A stretch of 64,000 nucleotides of DNA from NCBI RefSeq assembly GCF_010093595.1, contig NW_022985444.1:1-64000 (forward strand). The letters run 5' to 3'. A program made the position numbers and the translations under genes. Under the pieces are notes generated by a model. The model had not been told where the DNA came from and did not search any database. It saw only the letters and a list, made by a program, of their open reading frames with translations. Positions 1-12,491 of this stretch are shown here, piece after piece (positions within the stretch are counted from its first letter, which is position 1; each line of letters starts with the position of its first letter). The stretch is from Mytilinidion resinicola. Taxonomy: Eukaryota > Ascomycota > Dothideomycetes > Mytilinidiales > Mytilinidiaceae.

Positions 1-95
1 CCCTAACCCTAACCCTAACCCTAACCCTAACCCTAACCCTAACCCTAACCCTAACCCTAACCCTAACCCTAACCCTAACCCTAACCCTAACCCTA
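1..95. repeat. Telomeric repeat array (CCCTAA)n
   Basis: About sixteen uninterrupted CCCTAA units start at the first base, so the window begins at the left chromosome end (C-rich strand reading inward). The array stops at a partial unit just before CGTTTCC. CCCTAA/TTAGGG is the usual telomere repeat of filamentous fungi. Confidence 0.98.
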
Positions 96-685
96 CGTTT
101 CCTTCTTACTTCTATACTCTACTCTAAACATCCACTGCCGCCGCCTTTCCCTAATCCTACACGGGCACCTACCTACCTCCCTCTTTTAAAAATAAACTCT
201 TTTAAACTTTTACTCTATACTTAACACTTGCTTTCTTATCCTACTTTAAACATTTGCTGCCGCCGCCTTCCTTTAACCCCACACGGGCACCTACCTACCC
301 CCTCTTTAAAAACAACCCCTTTTAAACTCTTACTTTATACTTAACACCTGCTTTCTTGTCCTACTTTAAATATTCGCTGCTGCCGCCTTTCCTTAACCCC
401 ACACGGGCACCCACCCACCCCCTCTTTTTAAAAAACACCCCTTTTAAACTCTAACTCTACGTTTCCCTCTTACTTCTATACTCTACTCTAAACATCCGCT
501 GCCGCCGCCTTTCCCTAATCCCACACGGGCACCCACCTACCCCCCCCTTTTAAAAACAAACTCTTTTAAACTTTTACTCTATACTTAACACTTGCTTTCT
601 TATCCTACTTTAAACATTTGCTGCCGCCGCCTTCCCTTAACCCCACACGGGCACCCACCTACCCCCCCTTTAAAACTCTAATAAC
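96..685. repeat. Subtelomeric ~121 bp tandem repeat with 364 bp higher-order period
   Basis: The core AAACATNNGCTGCCGCCGCC recurs at about 126, 248, 368, 490 and 612. Each copy is followed by a CACACGGGCAC block and a TTTAAA-rich spacer. Copy 1 matches copy 4 best and copy 2 matches copy 5, each 364 bp apart, so three basic units make a higher-order unit. The leading block CGTTTCC..CTACTCTAAAC also repeats 364 bp apart (96 and 460). The array ends where the helicase pseudogene begins. Confidence 0.9.
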
Positions 686-689
686 CCTA

Positions 690-3600
690 AACTTCCTATC
701 TCCTAACCTGCTCTATAAATCTAATAAATCCCCAACATATTCGATTTAACTCTAATCCACCCTATTGAACCTTCCCGCCAAACTATTATAACACGCTCCC
801 CTAATCCCCGTTGCTGCCTTCTTTCCACCCCCCTTTTTGCATCTCCTCCTTAATAAAATCTCTAAACTCCTTGGGATACCGCACCTACACTGCGTACACC
901 GCTGCTGCCAATACTCCCTTATACTAACACTTTTTTCCCCTTTGCTTCTGCTACCCTCCCCGCGTTATATCCTCTTCGTAACTTGCGTAAACCCCCTGTA
1001 GCAATCCGCACTCCCAACACCCTAAAAACGGTGCCCACAACGTTTTCGCCCCCTTCCCTTGCGCCTCCTTTATTAGGTTTATCTTTTCTCGAAACATCTT
1101 AATTGCTACCCGAATATTCTCTACTTCCGGCTTATCGCAATGCTAAATATCGTGCCCCTTACTCCTTTCCTCCTATGCCCAATATTGCTGGCAACCTACT
1201 TTCTACTGCTCTATTAATTTAACTAATCTGTCCACCTCTAACGCTTCTGTTAACTGTAAACTTGCCTCTCCAATTGCTTGTGCCTTTCGAACCAACAACT
1301 ACTGCTTAAATTCCACTCTCTCTGCAACCGCCTTCTTTTCCATCCGGGGCGTTGCTGGTAGTACCCCTAACACGCTGTCTGCTGTGGTAACGCCCTATGC
1401 ATTATCGTCGGGCTTATCGGCGTCCTTAATTGCAACTGTCGTGCTGGCGCGTATATCCTAATTAATCGAAACAATCTTATCTATGTCCCTGTTGGCGACT
1501 ACTATATTAGTTATTGCTTTGGCTTCTATAACTGCCTCCTCTTTATTAACCGCTACCCCTAAACGCGCTTAATATTGCTAATATCTCTGTTCCCCCTCTT
1601 TGTATTCTACTCGCTTTTAGTTCCTATCTATTGCACCGTTAATTATCTTTCTTATATAACCTCTACCTATAATAAATCCCTGTATTTCCTTCTTAACGTC
1701 CTTTCTAAAATCCTGCTTATGAACAACACCCCTTTTATCTGTTCGGAATCCGTGCATAATTATTGCTTTACTCTTCCGCCCATCACGCCCTGCCCTTCCG
1801 CTCTCCTGCGCGTAATGCCGCATTTTTCGAATTGTTCTAACGTGCACTACCGCTCGAATTATTAGCGCATTAATGCCCAACCCTAATGCGTTTATAGCCG
1901 TGAACACCTGCTGTCGCCCTTTAGTTAACTGCTTTACCAACTTGCTCTTCTCCTTACTGCTTCCTATATTTTGGTGGAAATAAACGCACTCTAAAACTTC
2001 TGCCAATCGAATTGTCTTCTTTACTGTGTTGCAATATATAATTACCTGCCCCCCCGCGTGCTTCTGCTTTAAACTTTCTACCAACTTAACAACTGCGTTC
2101 TCTTCCTGTTGTATATTGTATTGTTAAATACGGTACATAATATTTTTCCGCGTTGTTGGCCCCCGAAACCACTGGCATTCTTCCCTGGCTGGTAACCCCA
2201 TTAATCGAATAAATTCCTCCTCTTCTCGGGGCTGGATTATTGCTGTTAAATACACTAACTGCGTTTCTATTATAACCAAATTCCTTAACGCTAATATCCT
2301 GCTCCTCCACCCGCCTACTAAATCCAAAATTACGTGGTATTCGTTAATTATAATCCGGTCCAACCGTCCTATCGACCGCTGTCGGTTAATAAAATTGCCA
2401 AATGCCTCCCCAACCGCCGACTCCGGCGTGACCAACACGACCTGCGCCCATTCTTGCGGACTTTAACTGTTCTATTCAACGCAACTAATGCCGGCTTTAT
2501 TGCAACGGCTTTTTATGTCCTCCTGTAACAACACCAATAGCACAACTACTACTGTTACGCCTGTTGAACACAATACTGGCAATATAAACAACACGCTCTT
2601 ACCTCCACCTGTGCCTATAATAGCAACTACCGGGCTTTTATAGTGTATAATAGCCTTTAATACTAGTCTCTGCACGCCCTAAAATTCGGCCTTTTCGCCT
2701 ACTAACGCTTTTAACTGCTGCTCTATATCTACTAATCTTATTATCTTCCACCGTTAATATTCCTCCTTAATAGCCTCCTTTCTGTCGGCTGCCGCACGGG
2801 TTCCTTTCTTCGGCTTGGTCTGCATCGCGCACGGGAACTGCAAAAACCGATGCCACTCTATGCTAACCCTCCGCAACTGTGCCCTCCTTGCCTTAGTGCT
2901 AAATATCGACTCTGTAATTAACCGACCGTATATTCCCCCTCTAATCCTGGATCTATAGCCGGTCTAGATATCGAATACTTTGTCTTTGTTATCCGAATTA
3001 TCCTTATCGCCCTGCACCACCGCCTTTACAACTGCCTTGGAATTAATATATTAACAGTATATAGCCTTAGTGCCGTGTCTCCATACTATAATATTCAACT
3101 TAACCCCTATCCATCGCAACAACGCTCCTTGCAATGCCATCTTTAAACGGTTGGAATTCCATTTCTTGGGTAATAGGACTATATTCTTTCCCCCTTTATC
3201 CTCGGCGATGTTTTCGGTTTCTTCTATTGCTTTGCATTCTTCTTCTCCTTACTCTTTATCCTTCTCTTTATCCTCCTTTTCTTTGTCCTTTTTATCTTCT
3301 GCGCTTGCTATATTATTAATTTGAACCCGCCTCCGCTTCCTCTATAGTATTGTCCAACCCTTTTCGGGCTCGGGCTCCCATATAAATAGACTGATCTCTG
3401 CTGGTTAACCGCCCTATACACTCTCTAACCTCTGCTAAAATAGCAACACCAACCATAAATAATACACCACTAATTCGCCCACCGCGCGTGGCAAATATCG
3501 GTGGATAACCTTAGCCTTTCCACTAACTCCTATGCCTTTGTAGTATGCCGTTATATATACCACTAACCCGTCCTTAATAAAAATCCCCCTACTATCGCTA

Positions 3601-5812
3601 TTCGGGCTGTTTTAATGCTGCACTGTTATTAACTCTGTTCCACGCGCTGGCAACCCACCCGTTATGTGCACCAACGCTGCCAAATACTGCCGGAATACTC
3701 GCATCGCTCGTGTATACTTCTTGATCTCCTTCCCCTTCCATGCTAACCCTTGCTTGCCTTTTGCTGCTATAGCGGCTGCTAGGTTGCTGGCTCTAATATT
3801 AATAAACCTCTCCCTAATCTTCTGCTCCTGGCTAACCCGATTACTTAACCACCTCTTTCCATGCACACCCCCGAATCCTAACTCTTAATTTCGCGGGTTC
3901 TTAATAAAACTCCATCCTAACTGTTGCTCGGCTGGGTTATCTACTAAATGCGCCCAATTAATAGCTGGCAATGCAACGGCTTCCTGTCCACTTAACGGCC
4001 CCTGCACAACTTAATTAACCTCTTCTAATAATAATAAATCCCGGTGCAACTCGACCCGGGCTGTCTCTACTAACCCGTGGACTATTAAACGCAACTAGGG
4101 CATGCTGAATTGAATATTACTATACAACAATATATTGTCCATTTACTTAATTACGCCCTCAGTATTAGTGGTGTACCGGATCTTTATCCTATACGCCTTC
4201 AACCGCTGCAACTAATCCACAGGGTGCGGCATTCCGCTATATCGAACCAATGTTATAAACCGGTCTGCTATCTCTTGCACAAATTCAAAATGCGCCGGCG
4301 CTATTTCCTTGGCGTTTTTCTGGCTGAAATGCTCCTTCTATTGTATATCCGCCGCGCGCTTTTTACGCATTTTTATAGCCTGATATAAAACCAACATGCG
4401 GGATATATTAACAATAGCTACAATCTTAGGCGTGTATATTAACGCGCTTTCCTAACCGCATTGCTGGCTAATACCTAAAACGGCTATACCGCTAATTAAT
4501 GCGCTGGTGTACTTGTTGTCCGTGAACGGGTGGTCTAACAACGCTAACATAAATGCTAAAACGGCCTCCTCTAACCTTTCTTACTCCTCCTTGTTAATTA
4601 CATAACTGTTGTTGCTATTACTGCTATCGTTGCTAATATCACTATTATTGCTATCCTCCTCTTTATCCTGCCCTACTATTATCTTAATCTTTGCCAATGC
4701 TAACCCCTGTTTGCCTATTAACCTAAATACTGGCCTCTAGTTCTAGATATCGCCCTTGCTCTCCGACTCTTCTATCTCCTTGCTGCAAATCGGCTCTATT
4801 CTGCGGGTTTTCCAAACGTAACGGACAATAGCTAACCAATACGCGCTGTATTTAACTATTATCTTGCCTGTCTGGCGTGCGCTAAACGGCTTCTTGTTTA
4901 TTTCGTTGCCGGTTTCACGTTAATTAATGTAATTTATAGCTGCTAATCCAACCACGCTGGCTTTAGATGCTTGCTGCGCCTTCTAAATTACCATCTCAAC
5001 TGCAAAACATAAATTGGCCAACGCTCCCTCTCTCTTCTCGGGCTTGCGCATTAACAACTCTAACCACTCGCTATCTAATCTCTTTAAATGCTTTGCCTAT
5101 CCGGCGCGGTTTAACCATACATTAACCTCGAATTAGTTGTCATCGGCCTGGATCTAACTGCTCGCTTCCTTGTCGGCTCTCTTAATATTAATTGTTGCCT
5201 GTGTAAATGCGGCCTCTAATGCCTCCTGGATGGGATTCTTCTATTCTTCTCTCTCGGCGGCTGGGTTGTGCGCGTTTACCTGGAACAATCGGGCTAACAA
5301 CGCCTTGCTGCTGAATTTCTGGCAATACACGCCAACTTCCCACATCTTTGCCCGCTGTATAATGCTCTGCTGCCTTTGGTAATAACGTCCTCGCTTTTGC
5401 AGATTCTCCCACCTATGCTCCTTCTTATAATAGGTCTATATATTCTGCAAACCGCGCACTATAGCTCTACACGGCTGGTCGTTTTTATAGGTTCCTAAAT
5501 ATTTCAATCCGTTATGCCAAATAGGTAAATACGGCACGGGTTTAGCGGTGGGTGCTGGGAAAACAACCTGCCTGTCGTTCTAGGCCCAATCTTCTATATC
5601 TGCTACGGCCTCTTATATGGATTTTCGTGTTGCTGATGTTAATTCCTGGTAGTGCTTAGTTAAATGCATTTATAACTGCGTCTTGGTGATGCTGTGGCTA
5701 CAAACTCGGCAAACTACGATGCGGTACTGCGGGATATACTCGAAAATTCGGGTGAATTGTTCTATGGCGTTTAATACGATTGCTATAATAATTGCTGTAA
5801 CGGATTCACGGT
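690..5812 (-). pseudogene. Telomere-linked RecQ-like helicase (TLH type), RIP-inactivated
   Basis: A long decayed gene reads toward the telomere. From its 5' end (about 5812) it encodes a C2H2-like finger with C-x2-C and H-x3-H (5640-5720), a region ending in a G-L-P-A-R-G-T-E-L motif (3620-3680) as in fungal telomere-linked helicases, and a RecQ core. The core has Walker A GTGGGKS (about 2610), a motif II box reading NEYH instead of DECH (about 2340), a YLTA motif (about 2240) and motif VI QESGRAGRDG (about 1790). A C-terminal C-x2-C segment lies near 1000-1060. Many in-frame stops are TAG/TAA where CAG, CAA or TGG is expected, consistent with RIP. Such genes are typically the last gene before fungal telomeres, as here. 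Roughly 1,700 codons fit the span; the exact ends are uncertain. Confidence 0.85.
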
Positions 5813-6478
5813 TTAATATAATAATAGGATAATGGAATATTGGATAATAGATAATTAATAAACGTGTTAATCGCCGTGTTAATAGCGGCCGGACGTGCTT
5901 TTAACTACTCTCACCGCTACTTAGACCCTTCCCAACGCCTCCTGCTCTTAGCCACCTGGATTGTTACACCCGTCACTTAACCATGCATCTGGGGGATCTA
6001 TCTACGACCTTGCGTGCCTGGGTGCAACTGGTGGCATAGTGGGTCCTGATTTCCGGGTACCTAGGGCTTGCAAATAGCTTGCAACGACTACATCTATTAC
6101 GAACTTTGGGTACTTAACTACCCTTCTACGTTCGCGCCTTAACTGCGATCGCTGCGCACGGCCATAAACATCATCACAACCCTAACTACCCCAACGCGAC
6201 GACGACAACATAATCCAACGGTCGCATCGTTAATCCGAATGGTGCATTTAATGCGCAATAGTCGATAACTTGCCTGCAGCGTTGGAACCAGCAAATTCGG
6301 TTGGGGTTTGCCATAGTATGATTTGATTTTCGTTTCTAAATCATATCGTTGCAGCGCACGGTTCAGTTTTAAATCATAATGTGGCATATGCCACGATATG
6401 TTTTACCTATGGGTTGATAGGGGCTATATAGTTCTAGAACTCTATATAGCTCTAGGCGTGGATTAATTAGAACCTCTA
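5813..6478. other. Spacer between helicase pseudogene and first retrotransposon
   Basis: No recognisable gene. A minus-strand frame of 82 codons (6139-6387) matches nothing I know. Base composition is less TA-rich than on the right. Near the right end are short palindromes, GTGGCATATGCCAC (about 6381-6394) and an imperfect one centred on TTCTAGAA (about 6424-6450). They could mark an element boundary, but no LTR was found here. Confidence 0.5.
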
Positions 6479-6489
6479 CTTAGCCTTCC

Positions 6490-7900
6490 GCCTGTTAAAC
6501 TCTTTTATAGAGAGCACTATAATCTATATTAATAAGTATAGGGTTGCTATAAAGAAATAAAAGGCGATATTAGACCAGCTATATACTAAGTATAATAAAA
6601 TAGATAAAAAGATTACTACCTTAAAAACTAGCCTTAATTAAGCAAATATTAACCTCTAAGCTACTAAGTTGCATGCGTATAACCTTTAATAATAACAACA
6701 GTCTAACCCTGCTATTAAAACTTCTAAAAAACCCGTTTATTTTAATAAAAATAGACAGCGCGATAATAATATTAACTATTAGCGGATAAATAGCGGGGCT
6801 AAAGAACAGTCCTCTAGCAGGCCTAACAACTACAATTATAGCAATAATAGCTACGCTAAACTAGAATATACTCCACCTAAGGCTACTATATATATTAGCA
6901 GCAACTAGGCTTATTACTTCTCCTTTCTATATAGTAAGCATTGTAATAACTAATATTATAATAACAGCAGCTACTATAATAGCTGCACCCTGCTATATAC
7001 TTAGCCTCCGTTATTAACTTCTTTACGGCCTAGCTACTGCTAGCTAGACCCAGCTATATTTAATAGAATAGACGTCGATAGCTACCCTATCTAGCGTAGT
7101 AAGGTTCTTGCTAAAATTCGCTATATATACCCCGATAAAACGGACAACTTTAAGCTTAATTATATTAAAAGCGTTTTAGCTAGTAAACTATTTAAGCGGA
7201 TATAGGTATAGCGCCGCTAATATATTATTTATAATAAGACTAAGGCTCTACGCTTCTTAGATAAGGGCTACAGCGAGTATAATATTAAGGCTAAGGCCCT
7301 TATACAGCTTAAAACTCTCTATATAGGTACTAACTTATTTACTATTTTCTATAACCGCTTCCTTAATATTATTAGCAACCTTAACTACGGGTAAGTAGAG
7401 CTTATCTACTAGTTCTATAAGCAACTTATACTATACTTATAATCTAAACTAGTTAATAGTATTATATATCACCGTTTTAATAATTTTATATAATATATCC
7501 GTACCTTAGATATATAAAATACTGCTTTCCAACAATCTAAGCAATATAATACCCTTATATTCTAGCCCTATTAGACTACTGCGTTATCTATAACAACGGC
7601 TACTTAATCTACTTATAGCCGCGGCCGCGGCCGTAGAGAATACTTATCTACGCCTACGCCAGGAACTACTACTATAACTACCGGTACTATAACTACTCTA
7701 AGCGCCCCGCGCATCTATACTATTATAGCTGCACTTAGTACTAAGCAGCGCCTATAAGCTATAAAGCTAGAAAATAAGCTAGCCTATATCCGGAGTATTA
7801 GTAAGCTCTCTCTAGAGGATAAAAAATAAACTTATTAAGCCGGTGCTTATAACTATTACTATTGCGTCGGCTATTACACTACTAATAATAACTATTCTTT
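6490..7900 (+). pseudogene. G1 gag remnant
   Basis: Conceptual translation gives a gag-type capsid stretch around 7060-7460, including A-L-I-Q-L-K-T-L-Y-I-G-T and F-Y-N-R-F-L, followed by a low-complexity Arg/Gly-containing region (7615-7640). Near 7850-7910 a zinc-knuckle-like stretch has tyrosines where cysteines are expected, as G-to-A changes of TGC/TGT would produce. It is not translatable. Confidence 0.65.
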
Positions 7901-8199
7901 TTAGAACTTTTCTATTTAGATAACCAGCAGTTTTCCTTTCTGCGCTACTAATACTATATTTTCCGGCTAGGAAAACAAGTAGTTCTTAAGTATAGTTGCG
8001 CCTAAGAACCCCTTATAATTAATTATAAAAATACCCTATTATCCACCCTATTATTAACCCTATTATCTACCTCCTATTCTATACTAGCTTTTTCTAAGTG
8101 CGGTAACTTAGTTTCTACTTTAGATAACCTTCTATATAAAAAGGCCCGGAAACTGCGTAAGAGCTATTATAGGGGCACTAAATATAGAACACTAAAAAA

Positions 8200-10640
8200 G
8201 TATAGGATAAAAAGGACTGTAAAACCTCTTCTATAGCTTAACACTTTCTTTTAGCTATAGGAAGTACTTAAGTATATTAAGAATAAGAAAAGTTAGCCGG
8301 AACTTTATATTTCCGCAACGGTAATTACCTATACTTAGTATAATATTATAAAGCTCTAGCTAAAAAAAGGTAGTTAGTATTTGCTTTTTTATTCTATAGT
8401 TTTAGACAGTAATTAAACTATTTACACTTATTCTTTCTCTAATAAAAGTGTAATATCCTCTTTTATTAATCGATTATTTACGCGCAAATATAAAATTTAT
8501 TAAATTCCTTTTAATTTACCTTATTATCTTACCTATATTAATAACTCCAATTCTTCCTAGTCTATTACTTATACCGTAATTACTAATATTACTATAGGTT
8601 CTTATATAGAGCAGCTAGTCTGCTATATTACTAACTTAGAATATATACTTATAGTTCTAGGAACTAACTAGTATAAAACTTATAACCCGGAAATTAACTT
8701 TATTAAGAAAAGCTTTTATTTCTATTAATTATAGTATTATAATCTTTACTATTACAGCAATAGTATACCTGTAAAGATCTATTATAAAAGTGCTGTATAG
8801 CTTGCTAGACTAGCTAAGCTTTAGTTTATATTCTTATTCGCGATATCTATTAGTCCGATAGAACGCTATATTTAACGCGCTAAGCCTAAAAACCTTATTT
8901 AGATCTATAGACCGGAGTTTATACCTATACCAGACGACTTCTTATTTAATACGCCCGCGATCGGGCATATTATTAGCGTACTGGAGGACGATAGCACGCT
9001 TAGACTCCACGCCCTTTTTATTAACAAATATAACAAGTTTATAAAGAAACGGAAAACGTATTTACCTAAGAAGCTCTACGCTTGCCTAGATAAATACTTC
9101 CACTTCTAGATAAATATATAGTCTAGATAGAAGGTAGAAAACCTTTCCTTTTACCGGGAATATAATTACGCTATTTTTTTATAACTAGAATCCTTTTTAC
9201 TAAAATAGAAAACCTGTACTATATTAGAAGAAAAGAACTATATTATATATAATAAGCTATAGAAGCTGCTTAGTAAAAGCTTTATTAAAAATAGTAACTT
9301 TTCTATATATATACTAGTACTTTTAGTTAAAAAACCGGACGGAATATACCGCTTCTATATTAATTACTAAGGCCTTAACGCTATTATAGTTAAGAATTAG
9401 TACCTAATTCCTATTATCTAGGAAACGCTTAATCGCCTTAGTAAGGCTAAGTAGTATACTAAGCTAGATATTATTTCCGCCTTTAACCGCGTATATATTA
9501 AACTAGGAAATAAATAGAAGACAGCCTTTATTACGCGCTACAGCATATTTTAATTAAAAGTCTTAGAATTTAGTATATATAACGGTTCCGGTATATTTTA
9601 GATATTTATTAATAATATCCTATATAAATACCTTAATAACTTCTGTTCTATATATATAGATAATATACTAGTATTTACTAATAGAATAGAAAAAGAATAT
9701 ATTACCTATATTTAAAAGGTACTTAATTAGCTCTATAAAGCCGGCTTATATCTCGATATTAATAAATATAAATTCCTAGTTAAGCGTATTAAATACTTAG
9801 GCTTTATTATTATAACTAACGGCGTTAAGATAGATCTAGAGAAAGTTAAAGCTATTACTAAATAGGCTTCTCCTATATACCTTAAGAATATCTAAGCCTT
9901 TTTAGGTTTAGCTAATTTCTATAAGCGTTTTATATAAGGTTTTTTATAGCTATATTAACCGCTTACTAATCTATTTAGAAAAGGACTAAATAGCCGCTTC
10001 CGTTTTAAGTAGATAATAAATTGCTAGAAAGCTTTTAATAACCTTAAAACCGCGTTTACTACCGCGCCTTATTTTAAATACTTTAATCTAAACCTAAAAT
10101 TACGTATTAAAACGGACGCTTTAGATTATATAGCTGTAGAAGTCTTTTTTTAGCTATATAATAATAGAATATAGTATTCTATTGCCTACTACTTATATAA
10201 AATAATACCGGTAGAATATAATTATAAAATCTATAATAAGAAGTTGCTTACTATTATCCTTATCTTTAAGAAATAGGAGCTATAGTACTAGGGTAATAGA
10301 TATTAGAACCCTATTTAAGTGCTAATAGATTATAGAAATTTACTATACTTTATAACTACTTAATAACTTAACTAGTAATAAATACGCTAGCTATAGGTTT
10401 TTTCTAAAATTAACTACGTTCTTATATATCGGCCTAGCCGCCTTAGAATAAAACCCGATAGCCTTATACGCTGTAGCTAAGACCTTCTATAATCCGATAA
10501 TAATAAGCGCTTTTTATTTTAATAATAAACCGTGATTAAAATAAAAAACCTTAAGGCTGCTATTTCTAAAAATCTATACCTTTAGACTATAGGCGTTATA
10601 AAGGCCACCTATAATAAGCCGCTTTATAAGCTAATTTAGG
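8200..10640 (+). pseudogene. G1 pol part 1: protease, reverse transcriptase, RNase H
   Basis: The reverse transcriptase is recognisable at about 9240-9950. An alternative-frame-free reading gives Y-I-D-N-I-L-V-F near 9650, a mutated form of the catalytic YIDDILVF box, preceded by a thumb/palm region with LVKKPDG near 9330. RNase H follows (about 10060-10400). Stop codons TAG and TAA occur every few dozen codons, mostly where CAG, CAA or TGG would fit. The frame runs into the left end of Fot1 copy A. Confidence 0.8.
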
Positions 10641-10649
10641 AAGCCTATA

Positions 10650-12489
10650 ATATATTCTATAAGTAAGCCGTCTACCTAAGCAAGCCGTCCACTTTATTAT
10701 AAAAACGCGACGCGTTAACTTCTAACTACTATGCGTCGACAACACAACGTGCAATTAATACAAAATAAAGGTCGAATATGCATGGCTATCGCAGCAATTA
10801 ATTAGCAGCAATTTAAAAGCGAACGGCGCGCTATTACGACATATAACGTACCCAGAAGCACACTTCGAGATCAACGCGCTGGAACAACCCTACGACGCGA
10901 TTCTAAGCCTAATTCGAAGAAGCTTTCTAAGCTGGAGGAATTAGTTGTTGTTCAATATATACTCGACCTGGATTTGCGAGGATTTCCGCCCAACCTGTAT
11001 ACTGTACGAGAGATAGCCAATAAATTACTCGCCGAGCGCGCCGCCGGCTATATTGGCAAGAACTGGCCAGAGAACTTTATTAAGCAAACACCTAAGCTTA
11101 AAACATAATTTAATTAAAAGTATAATTGTTAGAAAGCTTTATATAAGGATCTAAAGGCAATTAGCAATTAGTTTAAGCTTATACGCAATATAAAAGCAAA
11201 GTATAGCATTCTAGATAAAAATATACACAACTTTAATAAAGCTGGCTTCTAAATAGGCGTTATTTTAACTAGCGTAGTTGTAATAGGCTCTAAGCAGTGC
11301 AATTATCCAAAATTAATACAGCTAGGCAATCGCAAATAGATAATAATAATCTAAGGAGTTAATGCCTGTAGATAGGCTATCCCGCTATTTATTATCTTTT
11401 CGGGTAAGTACTACCTCTCTATATAGTATAAGGGTAATAATATACTACTAGACTAGGTTATAGCAGTAAGTAATAATAGCTAGACGATAAATAAGCTTAG
11501 TATTACCTGGCTGCAGTATTTTAATAAGTATATAAAGGATCGCACTATAGGTATATATTAGCTGCTAATTATTAATAGCTATAAGAGCTACTGCTTGCTT
11601 AAATTTAAAGAGATTTGTAAGGAGAATAATATTATTACTCTCTATATACCAGCGTATTTATCGTACCTGCTGCAGCCGCTTAATATTAGCTACTTTACGC
11701 TGTTAAAAAAGGTATACAGGCGCTAAATTAAGGACTTAATACGCTACTATATTAACCACGTTATAAAGCTAGAGTTCTTACTAGTATTTAAAGCAGCCTT
11801 CTATAACTTAATTATAAAAAGCAATATTTGCGCAGGCTTTTAAGGCGCAGGCCTTATACCGCTTAATCTAGAGGCAGTGCTCTTAAAGCTTAATATTCGG
11901 CTTTATATACTATCGCCTCCTGCTGTAGTAGAGGCTTAATAGGAATTAAAAACACTAAGCAACGCTTATAAGCTAGGCTCTTAATTAGCTTTAATTTATA
12001 ATTATATTTAAAGGTATTAAAATAGCTCGCCTACAGCAATTCTTAATGCGCTTAGCAGCCTTTTTAAAAGTGCTACAACGATAATATATTAAGCCACGCT
12101 ACTGCGTAATATAGTTGCCAGCCTTTAAAAGGTAAATAAAGCTGCTATAAAGCGTAAAGCGCGCAAAAAAAAGCAGATCTAGAAAGAAGGAACTCTAATA
12201 ATAGAAGCAGGCTCTTAAATAGCTGCTTAAAGGCTTAATAAGAACGCCTAAAGTAAAAGGCAGTAAGGCGGGGCAGATTTTAGCGGGAGCGCGCGGCGCT
12301 ATAAACGCTGCGGCGAGCTAGGGCATAATATTCGTACGTGTAAAAATAATACAGAGGTTGCTGTAGATTAGGCTATAAGTTATATATAGTTAATATCTAT
12401 TAGCGTTGTAGAGCAATTAACGTTTAAGGCCGGTTTTTATAATAAAGTAGACGGCTTGCTTAGGTAGACGGCTCGCTTATAGAATACGT
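10650..12489 (+). mobile_element. Fot1/pogo-like DNA transposon, copy A
   Basis: The element is bounded by TA target duplications (10648-10649 and 12490-12491) and ~55 bp terminal inverted repeats. The left TIR begins ATATATTCTATAAG and the right one, read inward, ACGTATTCTATAAG. Each TIR contains a doubled module, AAGYRAG plus a six-base core (here CCGTCT/CCGTCC) plus AC. Length is 1,840 bp, normal for Fot1-type elements. It sits inside G1 pol. Confidence 0.9.
10731..12424 (+). pseudogene. Fot1-like transposase of copy A
   Basis: The frame opens with ATG at 10731. Its first 125 codons are nearly clean and give an N-terminal helix-turn-helix region (CENPB/Tc5-like) with the typical K-L-E-E-L-V-V-V-Q-Y-I-L-D-L-D motif near 10925 and G-K-N-W-P near 11060. 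Downstream (11100 on) the DDE region is heavily RIPped with many stops. The C terminus, in the same frame, carries a zinc knuckle, R-C-G-E-L-G-H-N-I-R-T-C (12306-12341), as in this Fot1 subgroup. The 5' 370 bp are much less mutated than the rest. Confidence 0.85.
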
Positions 12490-12491
12490 TA

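Noticed and set aside
6403..6410. TTACC as a target duplication for G1 (also found after the 3' LTR)
   Set aside because: The TTACCTAT after the LTR is part of the G2 gag homology, and the sequence after 6410 does not match the LTR start. Chance similarity.
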